In this document: positions 18,942 through 27,763 of the stretch, in pieces
How positions within the stretch are numbered: position 1 is the stretch's first letter
How the letters are laid out: each line of letters opens with the position of its first letter
Assembly: GCA_045638525.1 (NCBI GenBank)
Contig: JAZUBQ010000004.1
Span: forward strand, 1 to 64,000
Direction of reading: 5' to 3'
Length of the DNA: 64,000 bases
Source of the DNA: SIG452 sp045638525
GTDB taxonomy: Bacteria > Bacillota > Clostridia > UMGS1840
Notes under the pieces: model-generated
What the model was told of the DNA's origin: nothing
The model's input: the letters and a program-made list of their open reading frames with translations, nothing else
Databases searched by the model: none
Position numbers and translations under genes: made by a program

Positions 18942-19841
18942 TTAACCTTTGACAGAACCAACCGTGATACCGGTTACAAAATATTTCTGTACAAAAGGAT
19001 AGAATAAAACCACAGGTCCGATTGATAATACCGTCATGGCAAGTTTTACGGTTTCCTTCGGCATTTCCTGCATATCAGTAGGTGCTCCCGACGCCATCGT
19101 TGAAGCGTATGCTGCATTGGTGGTCATTCGATACAATACATATTGCAAAGGATAGAGTTCCTGACGGTCAATATAAAGCATTGCATTTGCCCAGTTGTTC
19201 CAGTATTGCAATGCGATAAATAAACCGATTGTCGCAAGGGACGGACCCATCAGGGGAAGGAAAATTTTCACAAAAATTTTCATATTGGATGCACCGTCAA
19301 TTCTTGCAGATTCATATAAGGCATCCGGAATTGATTTACAGAAATTTCGCATAATCAAAATATTGAACACCTGCAACATCCCGGGAATAATCAGCACCCA
19401 AATGGTGTTTTTCATCTGCAGATATCTTACAACAACGATGTAATACGGAATCAAACCGCCGGAAAACAATGTTGTAAAATAGAAGAAGAATGAAAATTTG
19501 TTGGCGTGTTTAAAACTTTTTCTGCTTAAAACAAAAGCAGTCATCGCTGTAAAAAACAATCCTAATGCAGTACCGCAAGCGGTAATCAAAATGGTAACGC
19601 CATAGGCATTTAAAATCTGGTCAGGTTTTTTCAAAAGCATTTTATAGGCGTCCAAAGAATATTCTTTCGGAAACAGAGAAAATCCGCTTCTGTAAATTTC
19701 ACCTTCCGCAGTGAAGGACCCCATTACCAAGAGTAAAAACGGATATAAGCAAATCGCAGAAAATGCAACAACAATAATATATCCGATAATGTTCAAAGAT
19801 AAGGCATCTCCACGAACCGATTTGATATTTAGTTTTTTCAT
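18942..19841 (-). CDS. ABC sugar transporter permease (LplC/YtcP type)
   Basis: 299 aa integral membrane protein with six hydrophobic spans. The cytoplasmic EAA loop is YESARIDGASNMKIFVKIFL (about residues 190-209), which docks the ATPase. The C-terminus VQKYFVTGITVGSVKG is typical of this permease group. AAGGAGG precedes the start. The partner permease ends 12 bases upstream. No ATPase gene is present in the window; this transporter class usually shares an MsmK/MsmX-like ATPase encoded elsewhere. Confidence 0.95.
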   Translation of the reverse strand: MKKLNIKSVRGDALSLNIIGYIIVVAFSAICLYPFLLLVMGSFTAEGEIYRSGFSLFPKEYSLDAYKMLLKKPDQILNAYGVTILITACGTALGLFFTAMTAFVLSRKSFKHANKFSFFFYFTTLFSGGLIPYYIVVVRYLQMKNTIWVLIIPGMLQVFNILIMRNFCKSIPDALYESARIDGASNMKIFVKIFLPLMGPSLATIGLFIALQYWNNWANAMLYIDRQELYPLQYVLYRMTTNAAYASTMASGAPTDMQEMPKETVKLAMTVLSIGPVVLFYPFVQKYFVTGITVGSVKG

Positions 19842-19853
19842 CGTAATGCCTCC

Positions 19854-20798
19854 TTAGAACAGTGCGTAATCTTTTTCATATGCCTTAACAGCTCTGTTTA
19901 CCAGAACTATTACAGCAAAACATAATACCGACTGCAAGAATCCAACTGCTGACGACATCCCGATATTGGGACTGGAAAGCAGCGAACGGAAAATGTAGGT
20001 ATCGATAATATCGGTGGATTCATACAACATACCGTTGTTTCCGATTAACTGATAGAACAAATCAAAGTTACCACGTAACAATCTGCCCACAGACAATAAA
20101 GACATCGTGATAATCGTGGGAGTCATCAACGGCAACGTAATATGGCGGATTCTTTGCCACACATTGGCACCGTCGATTTCAGCCGCTTCGTAGATAGTTG
20201 TATCAATACCGGTGATGGTTGCAAGATAAATGATGCTTCCGTAACCGGCTCCCTTCCATACATTTACCAATACCAAAATATATTTCCACGCACCTGCTTC
20301 AGCATAAAAGTGAATGGGCTCTTTTCCCAGATTGATAAGCAATCTGTTAAACACACCGCTTTCAAAGTTTAAGAAATTATACACAAAAACTCCGACTACT
20401 ACCCACGAAATAAAGTTAGGCAAAATCATAACTGACTGACAGAACTTTTTCAACTTTTTACCGACAATTTCAGAAAGAAACACAGCCAATATCACTTCCG
20501 CAATCACTGTTGTTACCAAAAATGCCAAATTGTACAGTATCGTGTTTTTCGCCAACAACCACGCTTTACCGGATTCAAACAAAAATTTAAAATTGTCGAA
20601 TCCGCTCCAGGGACTAAAGAAAATCCCGTCTGTGTAATTATAATTTTTAAATGCGATAACAAGCCCCACCATCGGTAAATAGGCAAATATAATGAAATAG
20701 ATGGTAGCGGGAGCGATCATGCCGTATAACTCAAAATTTTCCCAGGAAAATTTCTTTTTTGTTTTTATTTTTTCAGATTTTGCTTTTGAGGTTATCAC
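19854..20798 (-). CDS. ABC sugar transporter permease (LplB/YteP type)
   Basis: 314 aa membrane protein with six spans and a cytoplasmic N-terminal tail rich in Lys. The EAA loop reads YEAAEIDGANVWQRIRHITL. It forms a heterodimer with the next permease. The start codon is GTG at 20798, supported by AAGGAGGAG six bases upstream. It follows the SLH-like gene by 21 bases, in one operon. N-terminal length and C-terminus (VKAYEKDYALF) are normal for the family. Confidence 0.94.
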   Translation of the reverse strand: MITSKAKSEKIKTKKKFSWENFELYGMIAPATIYFIIFAYLPMVGLVIAFKNYNYTDGIFFSPWSGFDNFKFLFESGKAWLLAKNTILYNLAFLVTTVIAEVILAVFLSEIVGKKLKKFCQSVMILPNFISWVVVGVFVYNFLNFESGVFNRLLINLGKEPIHFYAEAGAWKYILVLVNVWKGAGYGSIIYLATITGIDTTIYEAAEIDGANVWQRIRHITLPLMTPTIITMSLLSVGRLLRGNFDLFYQLIGNNGMLYESTDIIDTYIFRSLLSSPNIGMSSAVGFLQSVLCFAVIVLVNRAVKAYEKDYALF

Positions 20799-20819
20799 TT
20801 TTTCTCCTCCTTGCGACGC

Positions 20820-23453
20820 TTATTTATATACGAATATAGATTTTAACAGCATGTAATTCATAACCAGAACCACTCTGTCAGAATTTGCGTAATGCTTGTA
20901 ATCCTCAACATCTTTTAAGGTTCCCACAGAAATCGGATTGGAAGAATTGCTGTCGTATACAACAACAGCGGTAGAACCTACCGGAATTTTCTTTGCCGAT
21001 GTCAAAGAGTTACCGGAAGCGGATACCTGTAGCACACCGCTCTGCTTGTTATAAGCATAACCGTTCATCACCAATACCTCGGATGCACCGGAAAAACCTC
21101 CGCCTCCGGAAAGCACAGTGTGGTTACCCATATCATAAACCTTCAGAACAGATTCTACCAAACCATCAGGAGCAATCGCAAAAGAAACCAAGTCTCCTTT
21201 TACGATATCGTTTGCCGCACAATATCCGGGAGTAGCCAGATAAGTGTAGGTGGTTGCACCGGCATAACAGATAATTTGCTCCAACACTTCTTCCCGTTGA
21301 GAATCATAGACAGTGGTAATATTCCCGATCATAACTGCACCCAAAGCACTCACTGCTTTCGTTCTTCTGTAAATAACGACATCAGAAATCAATGACTCCG
21401 GATCTGTGATATACGATGTTACCACATAATAACGGTCAGCAACCAGGGATGCCGCACCGGTACATTGATATACCGCCCCATCGGTAGGATCATCACTGTT
21501 GGAAGGATTGGTACTGTCAACATAAGGCAGAACAAACACTTTGGTTGAATTATCTACATTGATGTCCCCCGCAAAATGATTGTTTCTATATTTTCTGTTG
21601 GCACTTGCTGCATCAACTCGGAGTCCAAATTCGTCTGCTGCAGTGTCTACGGTGTCAATATGAGTCAGTTTTCCTTCCGTATTCACTTTGTAGCGGATCA
21701 GCTGTTCATTCATTAACTTGTTAAAAACAATATCCACGCCGGAACCGGTTTGTCCGTTGGCAGAACATACGGTATTATCAATATTCAGTTTTTTTGCAGC
21801 GGACAATTCTTTCACAGAGCCATTACCCTCTTCTGAAAAAATTCTAAACATATAAGCATTGGTAAACCCTTTTGTGTTAAGGAATGCAGGTTGCATCAGA
21901 TAACCAAAATACCAAAGATTTTCCTGAAAATTCACTCCCGCAATTTTACCGTAGCTATCCAGATAAAAGATACCACTTGTTCCCAAAAGAATCTCATTCA
22001 TTCCCACATTCGGATAATAATGAGAAATCTGATATTTTTTTCCGTCGATTGTGAGAAGAATTTCTCCATCTTCATCGGTTTCCATTTCTTCTACACTGCC
22101 GGTTACTTTATCATTTAATAAATAAACTTCGATATAATTACCACTCAGACTTTCTCTGACATCCACAACCGACCATTCTGCCAGGGAAGTGAGTTTACCG
22201 GGAGTTCCGTCTGCTTTGAATACGTGAACCTTTCTATCCTCAAATGCAGAAAAATCAATATCATAATCAAGGCGTTTGCCGATGTCTTCACCTGTATACT
22301 GAGCATTGTACTCACCGGTATACTTAAAGGTAAGAGTGCTTTGAGAATTGCTGTATTCCTGAACTACCCGAATCACAGAAGATGTAATAATTACGGTGTC
22401 ATACGTTTTATCTGCGTTATGGTCTAAAAGAAGAATTTCCCCTTCATCGGGAACCATAAAATCAGCATCGAATACCATCGCTTCATGGTTATAGATAATG
22501 TCTGCTTGTGAGGATATTTCAACGTTTACTTGCTTGTCATTCACTTCATAAATATACTCCAGAGAATCATAGGTTAACCCTTCCACACTCAGTTTCAATT
22601 CAGTGGTATGCACACCGAAGCTAACAGAAATTAACGTTTCAGTATCAACATCATAGTATGCACGAACTTTATATCCCAGCAAATTTTCAGCATCAGTCTG
22701 CCCCGCATTATAGACAACTCCACCAATCATAACTTTACCAACAGGCAACTCTGATTCAAAACTCAGGTTTGTAATACTATTGGCCGTTACTACACCTTCA
22801 ATTTTTGCTAAATTGAAGGTATCAGACAATATGGTATGTCCTTTTGCAATGGAAAACTCCTGACTTGTGGCAGTAAACACAGAACCCATAGAATCAATGA
22901 ATAACACGTTATACAACATCATAGTCAACTGTTTTACCTGAAGACGCTCGTCCTTGGCTACCGACACATTTTTCATAATCCCAAGTCTCTGTGCCTGTGC
23001 GAAATAGCCATCGTAGGTTTTGTTTGTTACTGCAACATCGTATCCCAACACCTGCACCAACGCTTTAGCCGCTTCTTTATATGTAATAAATTTATCAGGA
23101 TTAAAATATCCGTCGGAAGGAACATCAAAAATCCCCATTCGCATCAGCGTTGAAATCTCATTGGCAGCGAAATCATCTGATTTAAGGTCTAACAAACCAA
23201 AATAAGTGCCTTCGGTCACTGCAGATAAATTCATCAGTCTTGCAATCAAAATGGCAAATACATTTCGTTTCACAAAACCGTCAGCTGCCGTATACGCCTC
23301 TACTCCTTCATATATTCCCAAATCAGATAAAAGATTTTCGGCATATTGGTATGCCATTGCATCGACAACATCGCCTTTACTTTCTGCAAAAGCCGTGAGT
23401 GAAAAACTAAGGCATATACAAAATACCAAAAATAACGACACGAATCTTTTCAT
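20820..23453 (-). CDS. Large secreted protein with N-terminal SLH-like repeats, function unknown
   Basis: 877 aa. The signal peptide ends near AFA (23). Residues about 33-175 hold S-layer-homology-like repeats (VKRNVFAILIARLMNL, ANEISTLMRMGIF with YFNPDKFITYKEAAKALV, and AQAQRLGIMKNVSVAKDERLQVKQ). The rest (about 190-877) is beta-rich with many short Asp/Gly turns and no catalytic motif that I recognise. It is the first gene of the operon, directly before the two permeases, so it may anchor at the wall and hold polysaccharide near the transporter, by inference. AAAGGAG precedes ATG 23453. SLH repeats at the N-terminus, versus the C-terminus in the other SLH protein here, would place the two in opposite orientations on the surface. 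Confidence 0.78.
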   Translation of the reverse strand: MKRFVSLFLVFCICLSFSLTAFAESKGDVVDAMAYQYAENLLSDLGIYEGVEAYTAADGFVKRNVFAILIARLMNLSAVTEGTYFGLLDLKSDDFAANEISTLMRMGIFDVPSDGYFNPDKFITYKEAAKALVQVLGYDVAVTNKTYDGYFAQAQRLGIMKNVSVAKDERLQVKQLTMMLYNVLFIDSMGSVFTATSQEFSIAKGHTILSDTFNLAKIEGVVTANSITNLSFESELPVGKVMIGGVVYNAGQTDAENLLGYKVRAYYDVDTETLISVSFGVHTTELKLSVEGLTYDSLEYIYEVNDKQVNVEISSQADIIYNHEAMVFDADFMVPDEGEILLLDHNADKTYDTVIITSSVIRVVQEYSNSQSTLTFKYTGEYNAQYTGEDIGKRLDYDIDFSAFEDRKVHVFKADGTPGKLTSLAEWSVVDVRESLSGNYIEVYLLNDKVTGSVEEMETDEDGEILLTIDGKKYQISHYYPNVGMNEILLGTSGIFYLDSYGKIAGVNFQENLWYFGYLMQPAFLNTKGFTNAYMFRIFSEEGNGSVKELSAAKKLNIDNTVCSANGQTGSGVDIVFNKLMNEQLIRYKVNTEGKLTHIDTVDTAADEFGLRVDAASANRKYRNNHFAGDINVDNSTKVFVLPYVDSTNPSNSDDPTDGAVYQCTGAASLVADRYYVVTSYITDPESLISDVVIYRRTKAVSALGAVMIGNITTVYDSQREEVLEQIICYAGATTYTYLATPGYCAANDIVKGDLVSFAIAPDGLVESVLKVYDMGNHTVLSGGGGFSGASEVLVMNGYAYNKQSGVLQVSASGNSLTSAKKIPVGSTAVVVYDSNSSNPISVGTLKDVEDYKHYANSDRVVLVMNYMLLKSIFVYK

Positions 23454-23777
23454 CTTTGATGTCTCCTTTTACGTTCACATAAATGTGTTTAATTCTATAC
23501 ATCGTAATTGTAACATTTTTTATTTTTAAAAAAAATACATATTTTTTAGTTAAATAAGCACAATTTTTAGGTGATGTTTCACAAAAAGATTGATTGAATT
23601 TTTACTAAAATTATAATGAATCACCACAAGGATGCAAAATGATCGGTATAAAAAGCTTATTTTCTCCAAAGCAATCATTCTCATTGGTATCAAAACAACG
23701 TTAAAAGTCCAAATCACGCACAGTATACAAACATGAAAAATGAGTTTTGTTCATATAATGGCGATGAGGTGACCATT
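23454..23777. other. 324-base AT-rich divergent intergenic region
   Basis: Lies between the minus-strand glycan operon and the plus-strand recombinase unit. It holds the palindrome CACATAAATGTG (23476-23487) in the operon leader, a minus-strand TGTTACAAT that could be an extended -10 for the operon (weak -35), and a plus-strand promoter at 23590-23617. No feoB remnant, tRNA or terminal repeat is visible here. Confidence 0.6.
23590..23617 (+). promoter_or_regulatory. Sigma-A-like promoter for the recombinase unit
   Basis: TTGATT, a 16-base spacer and TATAAT on the plus strand, about 160 bases before the small gene and 380 before the recombinase. The -10 is perfect. Confidence 0.6.
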
Positions 23778-23951
23778 ATGGACAAAAAAAATGCTTCCCA
23801 CACCATACAATATCAATATGAAAATAATATTGTATTGGTAGAAAGACAATTTATCAACCATATATCCATACAGGAACTGTTAAAAAATTACATAGAGGAA
23901 CAACAACAAAGCTTCCCTCTTTATAATCCGCAAAAAAAAATGTTATACTAG
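23778..23951 (+). CDS. Small protein upstream of the recombinase, unknown
   Basis: 57 aa from the ATG at 23778, chosen because GAGGTG stands nine bases before it; the frame is open further up but the earlier ATG has no ribosome site. No Cys pairs or membrane segment. The sequence SHTIQYQYENNIVLVERQF is beta-like, and the rest helical. Forty-four bases separate it from the recombinase, with the same strand, so it is likely to belong to the same element. It may be a small accessory or directionality factor, but nothing in the sequence shows this. Confidence 0.55.
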   Translation: MDKKNASHTIQYQYENNIVLVERQFINHISIQELLKNYIEEQQQSFPLYNPQKKMLY

Positions 23952-23995
23952 TCACAGCAATACAACTGTTGTGGACTTTTAGGGAGGTGGAACAA

Positions 23996-25624
23996 ATGAA
24001 AACACAACAGTTAATTTATAAAGCCGGGCTGTATTTAAGATTATCCAAAGACGATGAAAACAGTGGTGAAAGCTCCAGTATCTCCACACAAAGAAACATC
24101 TTACAAGAGTTTGCAAAAGCACATAACATCATCGTTATGGGGGAGTATGTAGACGACGGATACTCAGGAACCAATTATGACAGACCGGATTTTCAAAGAA
24201 TGATTGGGGATATTGAAAAAGGCATTATCAATTGTGTTATCACAAAGGACTTATCCAGATTAGGACGAAACAGTGCAAAAACTTCAGACTTATTGGACGA
24301 GTATTTCCCCAGTCGCGGAGTGCGATACATAGCGGTGATTGAAGGATATGACACACTAAATTTATCAAACGGCAATGTAATGACAGCCCCCTTTATGCTT
24401 TTGATGAATGAAATGTACGCCAGAGATATCAGCAACAAAATTCGAACTTCGTTCCGTGTCAAAATGGAACAAGGGGAATATATCGGAAGCTTTGCTCCAT
24501 ACGGATATCAAAAGGATATCGAAAACGGGAACAAAAATCATTTAGTCGTTGATCACCAGGTATCTCCCATTGTACAGAAAATTTTTCAGATGGCATATGA
24601 CGGCAACTCTCCAAAAGAAATTGCCAACTATCTGAATGAAAACAAAATTGCAACTCCGGCTGTATATCGTTGTTTATCAAGACCTTATTTAGAAATTGAA
24701 AACTACAGTAAGCGAAAAGAATGGACGTCATCCGCAATTTGTAAACTGTTAAAAAACCGTGTCTATTTAGGACACACACAGCAAGGAAAAACCACAAAAG
24801 TATCCTTTAAGAGTAAAGATATTCGCAACAATCATGCAGATGAATGGATTGAAGTAAAAAACACACATGAACCGCTAATATCCGAAACTATGTATGAGGT
24901 AGTACGCCATCGGACTGTGGCAAGAAAAAATCAACCCACCAAAGGTTTTTCCAACATTTTTTCGGGCATTGCAAAATGTGCGGATTGCGGTCGCAATATG
25001 ACGACGGCTCCCTCAAGAAAAAAAGGGAGTATTTACAATCTGGCTTGCGGCGGCTACAAATGCTACGGCGCCAAGGAATGTAGTAATCACTTCATTGATT
25101 GCGAGTTGTTATACAATACCGTACTGCAAGAAATCAGATTTTGGCTCTCGTTGTCTCAAGAAGACCGAAAGGCGATTGTATCTGCCTTAGAAAGCGGACA
25201 AGCAAAACCCGAAACAGAAAACAAGCTTACCAACTCACAAAAAAAATGGGAACAACGTATGCAAGAGGTTACCTTACTGATGAAAAAAGCATACGAAGAT
25301 TTCACTTTTGGAAAAATGATCGAACCCATCTATAAAAGTCTGTCTTCTGAGTATGAAGCAGAATATACTTCTTTGGAACGCTCTCTTGGTGAAATTAAAA
25401 CCAAAACTGATAATACAAAAACTGCTTCCTACCATGATTTTTTTGCTTTACTGGATGAAGTTACTCAAGTACAAGAATTATCCAAGCCCTTACTGAATAA
25501 GCTGATTGACCACATCGAAATTGAACAGGGACACTACCATAAAAATAACAAAGGAATTAAACAAAAATACCAACGCATCAAAATATACTATCGTTTTATT
25601 GGTTGCATTGAGAAAACATCCTAA
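23996..25624 (+). CDS. Large serine recombinase (site-specific integrase/resolvase family)
   Basis: 542 aa. It catalyses site-specific DNA strand exchange through a phosphoserine link. The N-terminal resolvase domain has the nucleophile Ser17 (YLRLSKDDENSG) and the Arg-rich motif TKDLSRLGRN. The Recombinase domain follows (about 165-290; APYGYQKD, GNSPKEIANYLNENKI, SSAICKLLKNRVYLGHTQQG). A zinc ribbon has CADCG then CGGYKC and C/H ligands (about 330-375), followed by a coiled coil (about 395-470). ATG 23996 with AGGGAGG is preferred to the TTG nine codons earlier. It ends directly against a 5'-truncated feoB, as expected for an integrase next to its attachment site. Strand is opposite to the glycan genes on its left. 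Confidence 0.94.
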   Translation: MKTQQLIYKAGLYLRLSKDDENSGESSSISTQRNILQEFAKAHNIIVMGEYVDDGYSGTNYDRPDFQRMIGDIEKGIINCVITKDLSRLGRNSAKTSDLLDEYFPSRGVRYIAVIEGYDTLNLSNGNVMTAPFMLLMNEMYARDISNKIRTSFRVKMEQGEYIGSFAPYGYQKDIENGNKNHLVVDHQVSPIVQKIFQMAYDGNSPKEIANYLNENKIATPAVYRCLSRPYLEIENYSKRKEWTSSAICKLLKNRVYLGHTQQGKTTKVSFKSKDIRNNHADEWIEVKNTHEPLISETMYEVVRHRTVARKNQPTKGFSNIFSGIAKCADCGRNMTTAPSRKKGSIYNLACGGYKCYGAKECSNHFIDCELLYNTVLQEIRFWLSLSQEDRKAIVSALESGQAKPETENKLTNSQKKWEQRMQEVTLLMKKAYEDFTFGKMIEPIYKSLSSEYEAEYTSLERSLGEIKTKTDNTKTASYHDFFALLDEVTQVQELSKPLLNKLIDHIEIEQGHYHKNNKGIKQKYQRIKIYYRFIGCIEKTS

Positions 25625-25640
25625 ATTTCTGTTATCATGT
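25618..25640. other. Probable right-hand integration junction (att site) in feoB
   Basis: The recombinase TAA (25622-25624) is followed without a gap by an open feoB frame (ISVIMCMGFGCN). This sharp change from element sequence to mid-gene coding sequence marks an insertion boundary. The other half-site is not in the window. The exact crossover bases cannot be fixed from one junction. Confidence 0.6.
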
Positions 25641-26473
25641 GTATGGGATTTGGTTGCAATGCTGCAGGTGTTGTTGGCACACGAATCATTGACTCCAAAC
25701 GGGAACGTTTACTTGCTATTTTAACCAACAGTCTGGTTCCCTGTAATGGACGGTTTCCGCTTCTCATTGCTCTCATTACCATGTTTTTTACGGCAACAAC
25801 ACCTTCTTTCTCTTATCTGGGGACTTTGTATCTTGTGGTTGCCATACTGATTGGAATTTTTATGACCTTCTTCGTATCCTTTATTTTATCCAAAACTCTG
25901 CTCAGAGGGCAACCTTCTTCTTTCACTCTGGAACTACCGCCTTACCGAAAACCAAATATCGGTAAAATTCTTCTTCGTTCTTTATTGGACAGAACCTTAT
26001 TTGTTCTCGGCAGAGCAATATTGATTGCCGCTCCCTTCGGACTTCTGATTTGGCTATGTGCCAATGTAACCGCCGGAAATCAGTCCATACTGAGCCACCT
26101 TTGTAATTGGTTTGACCCTTTAGGCCATGCGTTGGGGATGGACGGTGTCATTTTGGTAGGATTTCTTTTAGCGATTCCTGCCAACGAAATTGTGTTACCC
26201 ATTATTATGATGGCATATCTTGCCGGCGGAAACCTGTTAGAGATACAAAACTTGTCCAATTTAAAGCTTATGTTAATTCAAAACGGATGGGACCAAACCA
26301 CAGCCCTGTGTACTGCTGTTTTTGCTATGTTTCACTGGCCTTGCTCCACAACTCTTTTAAGTATCAAAAAAGAAACCGGAAGCTTAAAATGGACTGCTCT
26401 TGCCGCCATAATTCCTACGGTGATTGGCGTTCTGTTTTGTTTTTTAATAGCCACACTGACTACAATTATATAG
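25625..26473 (+). pseudogene. feoB: feoB, 3' part only (ferrous iron transporter, truncated at its 5' end)
   Basis: About 280 codons match the C-terminal membrane half of FeoB. The conserved gate motif MGFGCNAAGV, the region TRIIDSKRERLLAILTNSLVPCNGRFP, several membrane spans, and the FeoB_C-like end with FAMFHWPCSTTLLSIKKETG are present. The whole N-terminal GTPase (G1-G4 motifs) and the first membrane spans are absent, replaced by the recombinase gene. An internal ATG at 25637 could start a fragment, but no ribosome site is evident. It ends at a bidirectional terminator. It was probably cut by integration; the 5' part should lie at the far end of the element. Confidence 0.9.
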
Positions 26474-26485
26474 TTTTTAGATAAA

Positions 26486-26519
26486 AAAAATCCATCCGCA
26501 AACTTACGGATGGATTTTT
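26486..26519. terminator. Bidirectional intrinsic terminator between feoB and lysC
   Basis: Stem AAAAATCCATCCG with its exact complement, 13 bp, eight-base loop, A-run before and T-run after. It serves both the plus-strand feoB remnant and the minus-strand aspartokinase operon. Confidence 0.9.
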
Positions 26520-26530
26520 CTGTATTCTTC

Positions 26531-27739
26531 TTAGTCTTTAAAGAATTTCTGGTGAATTGCCTGAACAGCTTTTTCTGCCATATCTTCGTCAATTAAAACA
26601 GAAACTTTGATTTCAGAAGTAGAAATCATACGAATGTTGATGTTTGCATCATACAGTGCTTCAAACATGGTTGCTGCAACTCCGGGGTTAGAAAGCATAC
26701 CGGAACCAACGATGGAAACTTTGGAAATTTTTTCGTCGTAAGAAACGTTGCTTACTCCTAAAGCTTCTGCATTTTCATTTAAAATTTTCATTGCTTCTTC
26801 CACCTGACTTCTGGATACGGTGAACGAAATGTCTTTGCTGTTATCTCTGCCGATAGACTGTAAAATAACGTCTACGTTGATGTTTTTCTTTGCCAACAAT
26901 GCGAAAATTTTATATGCTTTACCCGGGGTATCATCTACTCCGATTACTGCAATTCTTGCTACGTCGTTATCTCTTGCTACGCCTCTGATCAATAATTTTT
27001 CCACGGTTCCTGCCTCCTTAACTTTGGTTCCAGCCACTTTCTGGAAGCTGGATTTTACTTCTAAATCTACATGATATTTTTTTGCCATTTCCACAGAACG
27101 ATTGTGCAAAACGTTAGCACCCAAAGATGCCAATTCCAACATTTCGTCATAGGAAATATCGCTTAACTTTCTTGCATCCGGCACAATTCTGGGGTCACAA
27201 GTATAAACCCCATCCACATCGGTGTAAATTTCACAAACATCTGCACGAAGTGCTGCTGCTAAAGCAACCGCTGTGGTATCGGAACCGCCACGTCCCAAAG
27301 TGGTGATATCATTCACTGCGTTCACACCCTGGAAGCCTGCCACAATGACAATTCTGCCTTTGTCCAATTCGTTAACCAAACGAGTGGTTTCCACGGTTTC
27401 AATGCGGGCAGAACCATAAACCATATTGGTTTTAATGGGAGTCTGCCAACCGGTTAAAGACACAACCGGATATTTATTTTTTTCCAGTGCCATTGCCAAG
27501 AGCGCAATGGTGATTTGTTCTCCTGTGGAAAGGAGCACATCCATTTCTCTTTTGGACGGTTTCTGATTGATTTCTGCTGCTTTTTCAATTAAGTCGTCAG
27601 TGGTATCCCCCTGAGCGGAAACAACCACCACCACAGAATTTCCTGCATCATATGCGTCCTGGATGCGACCTGCAACATTAAAGATTTTTTCAGCGTTTGC
27701 TACTGAGCTTCCGCCGAACTTCTGCACGATAATACCCAT
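26531..27739 (-). CDS. lysC: Aspartate kinase
   Basis: 402 aa. Phosphorylates L-aspartate, the first step towards lysine, threonine and methionine. The N-terminal kinase domain begins with KFGGSSV and includes the TTLGRGGSDTTAVALAAAL substrate motif. Two C-terminal ACT domains (from about 265) give allosteric control. ACG GAGGAA precedes the ATG. It is the last gene of a minus-strand operon with the ACT protein and homoserine dehydrogenase (24-base gap), so the operon feeds threonine and methionine. Confidence 0.96.
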   Translation of the reverse strand: MGIIVQKFGGSSVANAEKIFNVAGRIQDAYDAGNSVVVVVSAQGDTTDDLIEKAAEINQKPSKREMDVLLSTGEQITIALLAMALEKNKYPVVSLTGWQTPIKTNMVYGSARIETVETTRLVNELDKGRIVIVAGFQGVNAVNDITTLGRGGSDTTAVALAAALRADVCEIYTDVDGVYTCDPRIVPDARKLSDISYDEMLELASLGANVLHNRSVEMAKKYHVDLEVKSSFQKVAGTKVKEAGTVEKLLIRGVARDNDVARIAVIGVDDTPGKAYKIFALLAKKNINVDVILQSIGRDNSKDISFTVSRSQVEEAMKILNENAEALGVSNVSYDEKISKVSIVGSGMLSNPGVAATMFEALYDANINIRMISTSEIKVSVLIDEDMAEKAVQAIHQKFFKD

Positions 27740-27763
27740 TTTATTTCCTCCGTTTATATGGCA

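Noticed and set aside
23454..23777. Left attachment site of a short recombinase element
   Set aside because: No feoB sequence or repeat of the 25.62 kb junction is seen here, so a short element bounded here is not supported.
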